A stretch of 64,000 nt of DNA from Phytophthora sp. 'mugwort' (lineage: Eukaryota > Oomycota > Peronosporomycetes > Peronosporales > Peronosporaceae). A program made the position numbers and the translations under genes. The notes under the pieces were generated by a model, which was given only the letters and a program-made list of their open reading frames with translations, ran no database searches and was not told the origin of the DNA. Shown in pieces: positions 1 to 9,970 of this stretch (positions are counted from its first letter, which is position 1; each line of letters begins with the position of its first letter). The DNA lies in NCBI GenBank assembly GCA_033558025.1, contig JAUCEF010000007.1, positions 5,704,001 to 5,768,000 on the forward strand. Direction: 5' to 3'.

Positions 1-2
1 GC

Positions 3-344
3 ATTGTGCTCGTGTCCGGAGGTGCCATTGTGGGCTCTCATTCCTCTGTATATACTCCCGAAGATGGACATGCCGCTGTTACACCAATACTCCAAATCAC
101 GGGCGCACTGGACGAAGTCTATCCGACTTCGCTCGCGGTGCTTACACGTCGCGAATTCAAGAGGAAACACTCGCAGAAAGCAGCAGCGGAATTGTTCACG
201 AGGTTGGAATGGCCACGCAAAGGCCACGCGATGGTTGATTCCCGCGAGGAGATGCAGCACGTGATGCTCTTCTTCTCGCAGCACTTGTACCTACGCAACA
301 TTGAACTAGAGAACCGCAGCGATGTTATTGAACTCCAGACGTGA
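3..344 (+). CDS. Phospholipase/carboxylesterase-type alpha/beta-hydrolase, C-terminal part
   Basis: This is the 3' end of a gene that enters from the left edge, open in frame from base 3 and ending in TGA at 342-344. About 113 residues are visible. The layout fits the C-terminal half of the phospholipase/carboxylesterase (acyl-protein thioesterase) family: a strand ending in PILQITGALDEVYP, where the Asp is in the position of the catalytic acid, and later KGHAMVD, where the His is in the position of the catalytic base. The nucleophilic Ser would lie left of the window. The family hydrolyses esters or thioesters, including deacylation of lipid-modified proteins; the exact substrate cannot be told. 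It converges on MCM4, with about 100 bp between the two stop codons. Confidence 0.7.
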   Translation: MVLVSGGAIVGSHSSVYTPEDGHAAVTPILQITGALDEVYPTSLAVLTRREFKRKHSQKAAAELFTRLEWPRKGHAMVDSREEMQHVMLFFSQHLYLRNIELENRSDVIELQT

Positions 345-446
345 CAAAGTAGAAATGAAAAACCTGAATATTCCAAATTAGAAAACGTCAAAAAAAAAGC
401 GGTCGAGTTGGCAAATCTTTTATAATTGACGACACAGAATAAATCT

Positions 447-3400
447 CTAATCGGTCGGATCACCAAAATATCGGATCACGCCATGGGAGACTTGAATGAG
501 GTTGTCTTCCTCGAGGGACCGAAGCGCCATCTGGAACTCGGCGCCTTTGACTTCGCTCTTGCGCTTTTCTTCCAGATGCCGACGGGTTTCATGAACAGTC
601 ATAGACTGGTTCGGCGCCTCGCCCAAAATCTCCTTGAAGCCGGCGATGAGATCGGCCAGCGATTCGCGTTCCAACACACTGTGTCCCGTATTGATCATAT
701 CCATATCGATAGTCCCCGTCCGCGGATCCATGGCTGCACGCTGCGTGGCCACGTTCATCAGGCGCAGAGCTTCATCCACGTCACTTCGAGTCACGGTCTC
801 ACACAGTTTAAGCTTGGCCAATGCTTCGGAAATACGGATAAGTGATTCAAGTTGGCGCGGCGTTGCAGTGATGTTCTTCTTCGCCGACGCCGCGCTGGCG
901 CCGCCCATTCGTCGAAGATCCAAGTACGCACGGATGAGTCCGTCGCGGGCGTCGGCTGACAGCCGTGGATGGACGTTGTGCTTGGCGTACGCGATGTATT
1001 CGGTCAAGAGCTTCATACTGATAAGCTGTGGGGCTCCCTCACTCCCTCGAGTTTGAGCACGCACGCGGGCACGAGTCTCTTCGTCGTAATACAGAGCGAC
1101 AATGTGTTTGGCTAGTTTCCGGTCCGATTCGGGCTGTGGCTTGTCAAGAATGAGGTAGATGAGGTCGAAACGTGAGAGAAGCGTCGGTAGAATGTTCACA
1201 TTCTCCACGACCGACTTGTTCGGGTTGTAGCGCGACTCGATGGGGTTGGCAGACGCTAGAATCGACGCGCGCGCGTTGAGTGAACAAATGATACCAGCCT
1301 TGGCAATACTCACAGTCTGCTGTTCCATCACTTCGTGTAGCACAGAGCGAGCGGAATCACTCATCTTGTCGAACTCATCAATGCAGCAAATACCCTCGTC
1401 GGATAAAACCAGAGCACCCGATTCGAGCACAAGGTCATTTGTTTCCATGTCGCGGATAAGCGACGCCGTGAGACCGACAGCTGAACTGCCTTTGCCGGAC
1501 GTGTAGATGCTTCGTGGCGACAACTTGTGCACATACGACAGCAGCTGAGACTTGGATGTACCGGGATCTCCACACAGCAACACGTTCATGTCCGAGCGCA
1601 TGCTCCTGCGTTTGGGTGCCACGCCGCCGTGTTCGTGCTCGCTCTCGTCCTCGTTTACACTGCCGCTGCTTCCATCTTTACGGGTGCCACCGAAAAGCAT
1701 GCACAAAATCCCCTTCTTGACGTCGTCCAGCTCCCAGATCGACGGTGCCAATGAGTGGGCCAGATTCTCGTACACTCGCGGGTGCGCTGCAATGCGGCGA
1801 AACGCTGCCAGCTTACGTGCCTGCTGGGCATCAGCCGCCGCCGCGGCATCTTCGTGCTCTTCGGACGGATCTACCATCTCGACGTCGATATCTGCCGGGC
1901 CGATCACACTCGTCTCAACCTCCTCCTCCCCGGTACCCGAACTGAGGCTCTCGCCATTTTGCCCTTCTTCACGCCGAGTGAGCTCGTCCACGCGACGGAA
2001 ATGCACCACATCCACATATGTCTTGAAGACAGACTTGACGACGCGTTGGCGCGAGTTCGACCGCATGGGCACGGCACGGTAAATGCCCGTCACCTCGACC
2101 TTGTCACCGGGACGCACGCCATCAACGAGATCGTCGAACGCAAACAGCAGCACTGTATAGGGCGTTTCACCTTCGGGAATGGCGTCAGGAGTCTCCTGCA
2201 TCTTGATCATTTGCTTGTCTGTGAACGCACAGCGATTGTGGATCATTTCCATGCTCATCCGAGTCTGGCATTGTGTACAACTGGTAGGTTCTTCAATTCG
2301 GCCACGATCCAGAGCCACTTGAGTTGTGGCATGGCACATCGCACAACGGAAGAACGCTTCCTTCAGATCTGGCAAGACGCCACTACAACGAGTGACCATC
2401 CCCTTAAGACACACTAACTGATCAATGTCGGTCGGGTTTAAATGACGCATCGGTGACAACTCACGCAAGTTGAACGGGCGAACCTGGAGTGCCACATTTG
2501 CCAAGTTGTCGAGAAGTCCGGGATTAGCTCCAGGACCGGCGAGCAGTGCTTGATACTCCTCCGTCACCACCATATCCAGGATACGGATGAGCACTTGTGG
2601 GAATAGAATCAACTGGTTATACAGCTTCCGTGCGGCGTGGTATTGGCGCAGATGCTGTGTGTCCAGGTCCAGTACCAGCGACTGGGTCAGCGCCAGTCTC
2701 CGTAGCGCTTTGATGTAGTACGGCTCGCCTTGCGTCTCGTCGTTCTCGTGTCTGAACTGGTGCAAGAAGCCTCTGAAGAGCTCCATGCTCTCGGAGACGC
2801 TGATGTTGGTACCCCAGACCACGGCACCGGAGAACGCCTGCTGTTCCTCCTGTTGCTGTTGCTGCAGCTGCGAGTATGCCGTCGCAGACACTGAAGCCGA
2901 CACAGAGGCCGACGCACTGGAGCGTGGAGAACTGGGTGGCGACGGCGGCGGCTGAGGTAACGCCGTCTGAGTGGGCGCCGGCAAGCCCGAGCGACTGCTG
3001 CGGATGCTAGCCGCGGAGCTGCTACTGGGCGAGGACGGCGCTCTGGAGCTCAAACCGTCCGGGTTCATGGCGTGCGGTCCCTGCTGCGACTGGAAGCTGT
3101 CGAGTCGCCACTCTCGGCGGCCGAGATCTCCGCGCGGCAGTTGGCGCTGGGCCATGCGTCGCAGCTCCGCCTCCACGTCGTCGCCGTCCTCTCCGGCTGC
3201 GACATCGTCGGCTGCAACCCCGTAGCGGTCCAAATACCGCGGCGCCGGCGTGGCGTCAACTGACGCGCTCATCTCTGCGAATCCGTAGCGGCCGGGCATG
3301 TCCGTGGCGGACACGGCGGACGCGGACATGGCGGAGGCCGAGACGGACACCGACATGGGCGACACGGGAGACATGGGCTGGTCATCGTTGCGCGAGGGCG

Positions 3401-3533
3401 GTGGGGAACCGGCGGCCGCCGAGATGGACAGCGGCGGAGAGGTCGGATCCTCACGTGTTAGGTACCGAGGCGCAGGCCGCGCGGGGCTCGTAGGCGACGG
3501 TGGCGTCGCCGGAGGCGTCCCGTTCCCATCCAT
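447..3533 (-). CDS. MCM4: DNA replication licensing factor MCM4
   Basis: Subunit of the MCM2-7 replicative helicase, acting in the nucleus in origin licensing and fork unwinding. The protein has about 1028 residues in a single exon. Residues 1 to about 240 are a low-complexity Ser/Pro/Ala tail, longer than usual. Then come the MCM N-terminal domain with a four-Cys zinc finger near 394-422 (CAMC and CTQC pairs), the family signature NRCAFTDKQ, and the AAA+ core: Walker A GDPGTSKSQ near 653, Walker B CIDEFDKM near 717 and arginine finger SRFD near 785. NRCAFTDKQ together with KSVFKTYVDVVH points to MCM4 rather than other MCMs. The start is the ATG at 3533; the open frame continues upstream only through non-ATG codons. 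SP and TP sites in the tail suit CDK/DDK control (inference). Confidence 0.96.
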   Translation of the reverse strand: MDGNGTPPATPPSPTSPARPAPRYLTREDPTSPPLSISAAAGSPPPSRNDDQPMSPVSPMSVSVSASAMSASAVSATDMPGRYGFAEMSASVDATPAPRYLDRYGVAADDVAAGEDGDDVEAELRRMAQRQLPRGDLGRREWRLDSFQSQQGPHAMNPDGLSSRAPSSPSSSSAASIRSSRSGLPAPTQTALPQPPPSPPSSPRSSASASVSASVSATAYSQLQQQQQEEQQAFSGAVVWGTNISVSESMELFRGFLHQFRHENDETQGEPYYIKALRRLALTQSLVLDLDTQHLRQYHAARKLYNQLILFPQVLIRILDMVVTEEYQALLAGPGANPGLLDNLANVALQVRPFNLRELSPMRHLNPTDIDQLVCLKGMVTRCSGVLPDLKEAFFRCAMCHATTQVALDRGRIEEPTSCTQCQTRMSMEMIHNRCAFTDKQMIKMQETPDAIPEGETPYTVLLFAFDDLVDGVRPGDKVEVTGIYRAVPMRSNSRQRVVKSVFKTYVDVVHFRRVDELTRREEGQNGESLSSGTGEEEVETSVIGPADIDVEMVDPSEEHEDAAAAADAQQARKLAAFRRIAAHPRVYENLAHSLAPSIWELDDVKKGILCMLFGGTRKDGSSGSVNEDESEHEHGGVAPKRRSMRSDMNVLLCGDPGTSKSQLLSYVHKLSPRSIYTSGKGSSAVGLTASLIRDMETNDLVLESGALVLSDEGICCIDEFDKMSDSARSVLHEVMEQQTVSIAKAGIICSLNARASILASANPIESRYNPNKSVVENVNILPTLLSRFDLIYLILDKPQPESDRKLAKHIVALYYDEETRARVRAQTRGSEGAPQLISMKLLTEYIAYAKHNVHPRLSADARDGLIRAYLDLRRMGGASAASAKKNITATPRQLESLIRISEALAKLKLCETVTRSDVDEALRLMNVATQRAAMDPRTGTIDMDMINTGHSVLERESLADLIAGFKEILGEAPNQSMTVHETRRHLEEKRKSEVKGAEFQMALRSLEEDNLIQVSHGVIRYFGDPTD

Positions 3534-3562
3534 TACCTGTTCGTGGATGTGCCGCGCAATTA

Positions 3563-3572
3563 TTCCCGCCAA
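3563..3572 (-). promoter_or_regulatory. E2F-type site upstream of MCM4
   Basis: The plus strand reads TTCCCGCCAA, which is TTGGCGGGAA on the coding strand and matches the E2F/DP consensus core. It ends 30 bp before the MCM4 ATG. MCM genes are classical E2F targets in animals and plants, so the site fits the gene. Binding is inferred, not shown. Confidence 0.6.
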
Positions 3573-3756
3573 TAATGGAAAAAAGTCCGGTACAAAAATG
3601 TTTTTTGTGTGATTTGGTCCAGAAAGTTGAACTTTTTTGCACTTTAATTAACGTTTGTCTCGCTCAATGTGCACACGCTTGATACTCCCCATTGTTTACG
3701 ATCAGCGAGGCTGGTACGAACGACTACGGCCACACACAACAACACACACACGCCAA

Positions 3757-6700
3757 TTACACAGCCTCCATGGCGGGTGTGGGTTCTTCCGACGTAGCGG
3801 CAATAGAGTTATTGCTGGCACTCGTACGCGGTGCACCAGCAGATCCCCGATTAGATCCCGTGGACGAAGGAGGCGTTGACCCGTTCGCCGCCAGCATCTC
3901 GCGCCGCTTTTCCTCTACACGCTTGGCTCGAATCTTCGACACGATGTCGTCCACATCGCCCGTCTTCAACGCCGCAAAGCCGCTCTTCTTCTTCTTCAAC
4001 TTGAGCTGTTCGAGACGTTTCTTGGTTTCCTCTTCACGACGAACTCTCCGCTCCTCGGCAATACGTTTGCGTTCATTATCGCGGTCAGCAGACTGAAGCA
4101 CCTTAGCGAACGAGTAAAAAATGGAGAAAAACGCATCAGGTCCACAGTCCGGACTCGACGGGTCTTCGCCATAGAACGACGCCGTCTCTTCAAAGCGTTT
4201 CGTCATCGTCTCAAGGTCCTCTGCAATCTGATCGGACGTCTTCTTTGCGCGGTCAGCGAATGGCTTCACCACCTCCTGGAACCGATCCGAGATCGTTTCC
4301 GGTTCCTCAGAGTCTGGCACAGGTTCAGGCTGTGGATATTCCTTCTCTGGCAACTTGGCATGCACCTCAAGCTCGTTACAAATGAGGTTCGCAGCTTTCC
4401 GTACTGCACTTTCCCCCGCCTTCAGTACCTGCGTCGTCACACGACTTGCGCTCTCAATCGATGGCAAACTCTTGTCAAACTCGAGGATCGCCGGGTTCTT
4501 GGCACGCAACACTTTGGCAACGTAGTTAAGCAGATTAATGGAATTATCAGCAGCCTTGACCTGGTTAAGCTTGAGCAAAATGTTCAGCTTGAAACCTTTT
4601 GCTCCGCCACGTGCTGTCCCATCGTTCAGAGCATTTCCAAGTGATAACACGACGCCGAAAATCTCCTTAAGAGGCTCGCAAGCCTGCAACTCGCGGCACG
4701 CGTTCGACACGGACTCCATTAGCTTTCGCTGTTCCTCGACGTACGCGTCAAACTGCCATGTCGCGTGAATCGCTTGTAACCGAGTCGTCAATCGGGGCAC
4801 ACAAAGCATTTCGCGGAAATACTGTTCCGCATCTCCTAGAAGCTTCGGATCACCGTTGTAGCCCTGTACAGCATCCCGTTCTTCGTCCTCTGGAGCAAAC
4901 TGAAGAAGTGAAGATACTCGTTCAACAGAGAGCACCTCCTTGTCGACCAATAACACAGCATTCCGAAGCTTATAGTACGGAAGTCGGAAACGCGCTAGCA
5001 TGATACCGATATTATTCGCACGTTTCGCATCGATCAACGCTACACGAGTGGGTGCTCGCCGCTTCGTGGGCTTCTTCGTCTCCGATTCTTTTGTCTTGGG
5101 AGGCTTGTTCACGAAAATATCAGACAATTGGCCGACGAATTTGTCCAGAACCACGTCCTTCTTCGGTGCTTCAAACTTCTGAGCTTTCGTTCTCGCAGCA
5201 AACAAATCAGCAACGCTCGGGGGACCTTCAGGCGCTGTCATTTTCTTCTCCTCTTCCTTGGCAAAACTTGCCCAAATCGTACCAGCAGTTTCCTCGCTCT
5301 TGACTGCTTCCCAGTACAAATTTCGGAGCTTCGGTTTGGGAGGACCTGTCACAACGGGTTTCACTGGTGCCTTCGGAGCTGCAGCAGTTAAATCCTCCAA
5401 GATCATTTCATCTGGTGTGTCTAATACTTTCGGATCCAATGACTCGGCACTCATTTTTAACTCCAATTGTGAGCGTGGCATCCCCATCTTCAATAACTTA
5501 AAATACTTGACATATCGTGGATGTTCCGATGCTTTCACCTTCTTCCCACTGCCTGTCTTCAGTTCCTTCCCATCCGCATCCACCAGTTTGTCAGGCGTAT
5601 CGAGAAGGTCGCCATCTAGTCCCTCTGACGCCACTTTAAGCTTGATATGGGAGAGCGGCATGCCCATTTTCATCAGTTTGAAATACTTGGCAAACTTTTC
5701 ATGCTCTTTCACAGGAATCCCCGTTGCCTCACCTTTCACTTCCTTTCCGTCTTCGTCTACCAACTTGTCAGGTGTTTCCAGCAAGTTGGCATCAAGACCT
5801 TCAGAAGAAGCTTTCAGCTTCACGTGGTCCATTGGCATTCCCATTTTCAAAAGTTTAAAAAATTTCGCAAATTTCTCGTGGTCTTTCACCGGTGTGCCCT
5901 TCGACTGCTCCTCAGCCCCTTCCACCTTCTTTCCGTCCTCATCCACCAGCACATCAGGAGTACAAAGCAATTCTCCATCTAAACCTTCAGCTAACGCCTT
6001 CAGTTTAATGTGTTGAAGCGACATTCCCATCTTCATGAGCTTGAAAAACTTGGCAAACTTCTCGTGATCCTTCACTGCAACTCCCTTCCCAGCAGCTTTC
6101 GCATTAGCTCCTGCGATAAACCTGCTGCCATCTTCATTTAAGAAGACATCCGGTGTTGTTAAAAGCTCACCGTCCAGCCCGTCAGCCGACGCCTTCAGTT
6201 TAACATGTTCCAACGGCATTCCCATCTTCATCAACTTAAAAAACTTGGCAAATTTCTCATGATCTTTCACGGGAATCCCCTGTGGATCTTTCTCCGACTG
6301 CCCAGCAACGAAAATCTTACCTTCTTCATCCAGAAGTTGGTCAGGTGTGCTCAGCAATGATGCATCGAGCCCCTCCGATGATGCTTTCAACTGAACGTGC
6401 TCAAGCGGCATGCCCATCTTCATAAGCTTGAAAAACTTGGCAAATTTGTCGTGTTCTCTAACCGGAATACCAACGAAAACTGTGCCAGCTGCCTCCTCTT
6501 TCACTTCGTTCCCGTCTTCGTCAAGAAGTAAATCCGGCGTCTCGAGAATCGAACTGTCCAGTCCTTCCGCCGACATCTTGAGTTGAATATGCGGCATTGG
6601 CATGCCCATCTTTTTCAACTTGAAAAACTTGACAAACTTGTCATGCTCCTCAGCTCGCGTGCCCTTCTTCTCTTCAGCTTCTCCATCAACTTTCGAAAGC

Positions 6701-9276
6701 TGAATCAACTTGTCCGGTGTCTCTAAAATTGACGGATCAAAAGTTTGAATTTCGCTGCTCATTTTGAGTTGCACATGCTGCATCGGCATCCCCATCTTAA
6801 CAAGCTTGAAATATTTCATCAGCTCCGGATGCTCCTGCGCTGCTACACTCGAAGGCGTATCCTCCTCATCCGTTTCCTCAGCCGTCACATCCGATAGCGC
6901 AAGCTCATCATGATCTCGATCCTTATTGTCAATCAATATGATCGGCCCCATCCGAAATTGAAACGTGGCGTCTTCGTCAGCACATTTCTGAAGGAACTGA
7001 GCATAACGGTCCCGCATCTTCAAGAGCGTCTTGCGGTCATCGTATCCGAGCTCAAAGTTGCGGACCTCTTCGACTGGAGCCAACAATGTAATCTGCTTCA
7101 TGACTTTTTCCGACAATGCCCACATCTCTTTGCCAATCACACGATCGCCCGGAATAAAGAGTAATTGCTGCAATATCGACAGAAAACAGGCTTGGAGCTC
7201 GGGGTCGTTCGTCACACTGTCAAACAAAGACTGGTACACACTTTCCAGCGAGGCTAGATCTGTATGCTCATAAATCGTGTCTTTCCGGTCATCTTCCATA
7301 AACTGTTCGAACACATCGATCTGTTTCTCCATATTGTCCAGTTGGTTCCGAAGCTGCGTCACAGAGCTGCTGATAATGCTATTGCCTCCAGTTCCGAATC
7401 GTGGGCCACCTTTCTTGTTTTCCAGTGGAAGCGAAGAGCGGACGATTGCTCCATCAGGAGAAAGAGCTGCCGGCTCTCGATCAATAGGCGATGGCGGTGC
7501 ACTTCTACTCGCTGAGAGACGGCCATCATTTTGATCCTCGACACTTTTACTAATTGACGACCGTCTTCCGCCTAGAGCCTTCAACGAGTCCAGTCTACTG
7601 ACTGGAGTTCCAGGACTTCTACCACGTCCAGTGACGGGGGACTCGGTGGATCGAGAGCTTAACACTGGCGACGGGGTATTCCTTGCAACATGTTTGTTCA
7701 GGATAGGCGAAGGCGTCGCTGGAGTGCCAGGTATCGGTGATGGAGCTCCACTTGAGCCTTCTTCGACGGTGGCAGAACTAGCGAGAGGGTATTTGGTGCG
7801 TTGAACAGCCAGAGATTTCGCGCGGATCTCTTCGAAATAGCCAGCCATCTTGAGTGCCATAAAGTCGGAACGAATCGCTAGTCGATCTTCCAACCGGATG
7901 GCCTTATTCACAATAATATTGACAAAACTCAGCACGTCTTCCTTAAACACGAGCGAATACCGTGTCGACTTGAGCGCATCCCGTAGACAACTAAAACGAA
8001 TATTCTCGCCCTTGGTCTCCTTATAGTGATCAAATGCCTCAATCACAGCTGTATGACCCGCTGCGCTGTTGTAACACACGATTCCAAGCAGTTGCAGCGT
8101 ATACTTCTTCACGTCGCCATTCTCCGTGTGGAAACATAACGCGACTCGCTTAACCAGCCCCGGAGTGTTGGTAATCGCTTCAACACCTGCTGTAAAATGC
8201 GTCAGCGACCGCAAGATTCGTAAAATCACCTCACATACGCGTGTCGCCTTCTCGTATTTAGAGTGCTCAATAGGGAACGGTGAGGGATCTGGAAGCTTCA
8301 TGGTAAGGTAATCTAAACCGAAATGGGTCAGAAAAGCCTCCAACCAGTCAGTCGACGCGATCGAAATCTTGGCACGAAGCGCCTCGAGGTCCTTTAAACC
8401 TTTGTTGTCCCATTTCAGCTCGACGAGGTTTTCCGCAAACTTTTCTGCTTCTGTCGCGTTGGATTTCGTATTGTCTTCGTTTTCATTCTGTTGCGCATAC
8501 CAAACAACGTGCCATTTGGTCTCCAGTGACTCGATACGAATCAATTCATCCGTGACATCTTCTGGTACGCCACGCTTCAACATCAATTCACGATACATCT
8601 CGTCAACGGTTTCCCATTTCGGTGGTCTCGGTGGTTTCTCCTTCTCTTTAGGTGCAGCACCGCCAGTGGGGATCCTCGTCGCGAAGAAATCGCGGAAATA
8701 TTGCAATTTTTCGTTGAAATTGCCATCTTGGACAGGATTCGACATGGAAATGGAGGACCGGAAGAAGCTGTTGCGTCGCGTGGGTTTTGATGATGTCGAG
8801 TGGCTGCTCTCGTGCTTCTCTGGCTCACGTCGAAACTCCATTGCAAGTGGCCACGCTGCTGGGTCTTTCTGGAGCTGCATCGCGTGCATGACGATCTGTT
8901 CAAAGGGCATGTCGTCGATGGGCGTCGTGTGGATGATCTGGAGGATGTCGCCGGTCTTGACGCGTCCGGTTGACTCGACGTATCCGGGTCTGCCGCCTTG
9001 CAATGGACGGAAACCCTTGACGACGGCGCCGCGCTGGGGTTTGTCCCGTTCAATGTGTCGCGCCCGCAAGTCGAGTCCCAACGGCCCGGGCGTCGGTACC
9101 TGGACCCGGAAGACGAGCGCGCGGTCGTTGGCGTTGGGATCGCTGCCAAAGAACGGGCTGCTGCTGGTGATGGACATGGAGGATGGCGTATTCGTGATCG
9201 AGTTGGCGTTCACGGGGTTGGGTGACTCACGTGCCGCATTGCCACCGCTCAGCGATCCGCGGCGCTTACGCCACAT
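3757..9276 (-). CDS. Formin: PDZ-like, GBD/FH3, eight CCDC53-like motifs, FH2
   Basis: Actin nucleator and elongator of 1839 residues in one exon. In order: a PDZ-like domain about 52-150 (PLGLDLRARH, then VKTGDILQII); an armadillo-type GBD/FH3 region about 230-500; a Ser/Pro linker with SPGTP and PSP motifs; a second helical segment about 650-790; eight tandem motifs of about 60 residues at 815-1290; an FH2 domain from about 1315 (RNLYWEAVK) that includes GNALNDGTARGGAKGFKL and ends near 1735; and a basic coiled tail. The start is the ATG at 9276. A proline-rich FH1, which normally delivers profilin-actin, is not visible: only a short stretch with a few prolines separates the motifs from FH2. 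The PDZ-like N-terminus suggests membrane or scaffold targeting (inference). It is on the same strand as MCM4, with 223 bp between them. Confidence 0.93.
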   Translation of the reverse strand: MWRKRRGSLSGGNAARESPNPVNANSITNTPSSMSITSSSPFFGSDPNANDRALVFRVQVPTPGPLGLDLRARHIERDKPQRGAVVKGFRPLQGGRPGYVESTGRVKTGDILQIIHTTPIDDMPFEQIVMHAMQLQKDPAAWPLAMEFRREPEKHESSHSTSSKPTRRNSFFRSSISMSNPVQDGNFNEKLQYFRDFFATRIPTGGAAPKEKEKPPRPPKWETVDEMYRELMLKRGVPEDVTDELIRIESLETKWHVVWYAQQNENEDNTKSNATEAEKFAENLVELKWDNKGLKDLEALRAKISIASTDWLEAFLTHFGLDYLTMKLPDPSPFPIEHSKYEKATRVCEVILRILRSLTHFTAGVEAITNTPGLVKRVALCFHTENGDVKKYTLQLLGIVCYNSAAGHTAVIEAFDHYKETKGENIRFSCLRDALKSTRYSLVFKEDVLSFVNIIVNKAIRLEDRLAIRSDFMALKMAGYFEEIRAKSLAVQRTKYPLASSATVEEGSSGAPSPIPGTPATPSPILNKHVARNTPSPVLSSRSTESPVTGRGRSPGTPVSRLDSLKALGGRRSSISKSVEDQNDGRLSASRSAPPSPIDREPAALSPDGAIVRSSLPLENKKGGPRFGTGGNSIISSSVTQLRNQLDNMEKQIDVFEQFMEDDRKDTIYEHTDLASLESVYQSLFDSVTNDPELQACFLSILQQLLFIPGDRVIGKEMWALSEKVMKQITLLAPVEEVRNFELGYDDRKTLLKMRDRYAQFLQKCADEDATFQFRMGPIILIDNKDRDHDELALSDVTAEETDEEDTPSSVAAQEHPELMKYFKLVKMGMPMQHVQLKMSSEIQTFDPSILETPDKLIQLSKVDGEAEEKKGTRAEEHDKFVKFFKLKKMGMPMPHIQLKMSAEGLDSSILETPDLLLDEDGNEVKEEAAGTVFVGIPVREHDKFAKFFKLMKMGMPLEHVQLKASSEGLDASLLSTPDQLLDEEGKIFVAGQSEKDPQGIPVKDHEKFAKFFKLMKMGMPLEHVKLKASADGLDGELLTTPDVFLNEDGSRFIAGANAKAAGKGVAVKDHEKFAKFFKLMKMGMSLQHIKLKALAEGLDGELLCTPDVLVDEDGKKVEGAEEQSKGTPVKDHEKFAKFFKLLKMGMPMDHVKLKASSEGLDANLLETPDKLVDEDGKEVKGEATGIPVKEHEKFAKYFKLMKMGMPLSHIKLKVASEGLDGDLLDTPDKLVDADGKELKTGSGKKVKASEHPRYVKYFKLLKMGMPRSQLELKMSAESLDPKVLDTPDEMILEDLTAAAPKAPVKPVVTGPPKPKLRNLYWEAVKSEETAGTIWASFAKEEEKKMTAPEGPPSVADLFAARTKAQKFEAPKKDVVLDKFVGQLSDIFVNKPPKTKESETKKPTKRRAPTRVALIDAKRANNIGIMLARFRLPYYKLRNAVLLVDKEVLSVERVSSLLQFAPEDEERDAVQGYNGDPKLLGDAEQYFREMLCVPRLTTRLQAIHATWQFDAYVEEQRKLMESVSNACRELQACEPLKEIFGVVLSLGNALNDGTARGGAKGFKLNILLKLNQVKAADNSINLLNYVAKVLRAKNPAILEFDKSLPSIESASRVTTQVLKAGESAVRKAANLICNELEVHAKLPEKEYPQPEPVPDSEEPETISDRFQEVVKPFADRAKKTSDQIAEDLETMTKRFEETASFYGEDPSSPDCGPDAFFSIFYSFAKVLQSADRDNERKRIAEERRVRREEETKKRLEQLKLKKKKSGFAALKTGDVDDIVSKIRAKRVEEKRREMLAANGSTPPSSTGSNRGSAGAPRTSASNNSIAATSEEPTPAMEAV
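5400..6840 (-). repeat. Eight coding tandem repeats in the formin
   Basis: Each unit has the form KFxKFFKLxKMGMP, then HVxLKxSxEGLD, then LLxTPD. The KMGMP blocks lie near plus-strand positions 6786, 6604, 6412, 6220, 6028, 5840, 5661 and 5481, about 180-192 bp apart. The motif resembles the conserved C-terminal block of WASH complex subunit 3 (CCDC53). Units 3 to 7 are the most alike, as expected of internal duplication; the first and last are more diverged. Confidence 0.9.
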
Positions 9277-9970
9277 CTACGGGCGGATTCTCGGTCGTTT
9301 GGTGGTATAAAGGAGTTGCAGCGGTTAACCAGCGGTGGGTCTGCAGCTGTCGCCCAAAGGTTCTCTGTTGGCAGAGGGAGTCAGAGGACGCCCGGGCAAT
9401 CCAGCCTAGGTCTGTTTGTGTTTGTGGATGTGTGGATATAGTAGGAGCTGGCTCAGTCCTTTTCCAGCGCCAGCGGCCTGTAGTCTGGATCCTTCGTCAG
9501 TCGGGAGCGTCGTGCCAGGAAGACGTCGACTAGGTCGAGAGCTGTCGTGGCACTTGGCTTCCTAATTGAGCTTTCTGCAAGGGGAGCAGACGAGGGTCCG
9601 CCCTTTGGTGGTACAGTGTACCGTAATGGTGTGTAATACACCAAATTGTTCTGAAAAGCAAACATCTTCTGGTAGAGTTGATACCCTTTAAAACAAGTTA
9701 CCCACTTATAAGATCAGCGTTCTGAATATAAGTGTGTTGGTACATCAAACCGCATACGCATGATACTGTCCCTTATCTTCAATATCATCGCTTACTGACA
9801 TCCTCACGGTACTTGTATTGTATGCGACGAACGAACCCACGGCAGCTGTTTGCACACAACAGCACCAGGCAATTCAGCCCCGCCCTCTTTCTGTGTGTAC
9901 CTAAGCACAGTATCGAAGTTGCGCCGCCGCCGAGTCCTGCTCCCGCGTCCTCCCCAATCTACTGCCAGTC
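9277..9970. other. Divergent intergenic region
   Basis: About 690 bp between the start of the formin (-) and the start of the small cysteine-rich gene (+). It should hold both promoters. An AT-rich TATAAA-like stretch lies at about 9304. The short open frames here have no recognisable protein features. Confidence 0.5.

Noticed and set aside
1552..2417. Plus-strand open frames of 176 and 220 residues opposite MCM4
   Set aside because: Overlap highly conserved MCM4 coding sequence in antisense and have no features of their own.
3534..3572. Upstream extension of MCM4 through a non-ATG start
   Set aside because: Overlaps the E2F-type site and starts at TTG; the ATG at 3533 is the natural start.
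8369..9310. 313-residue plus-strand open frame opposite the formin N-terminus
   Set aside because: Antisense shadow of the PDZ/FH3 coding region.
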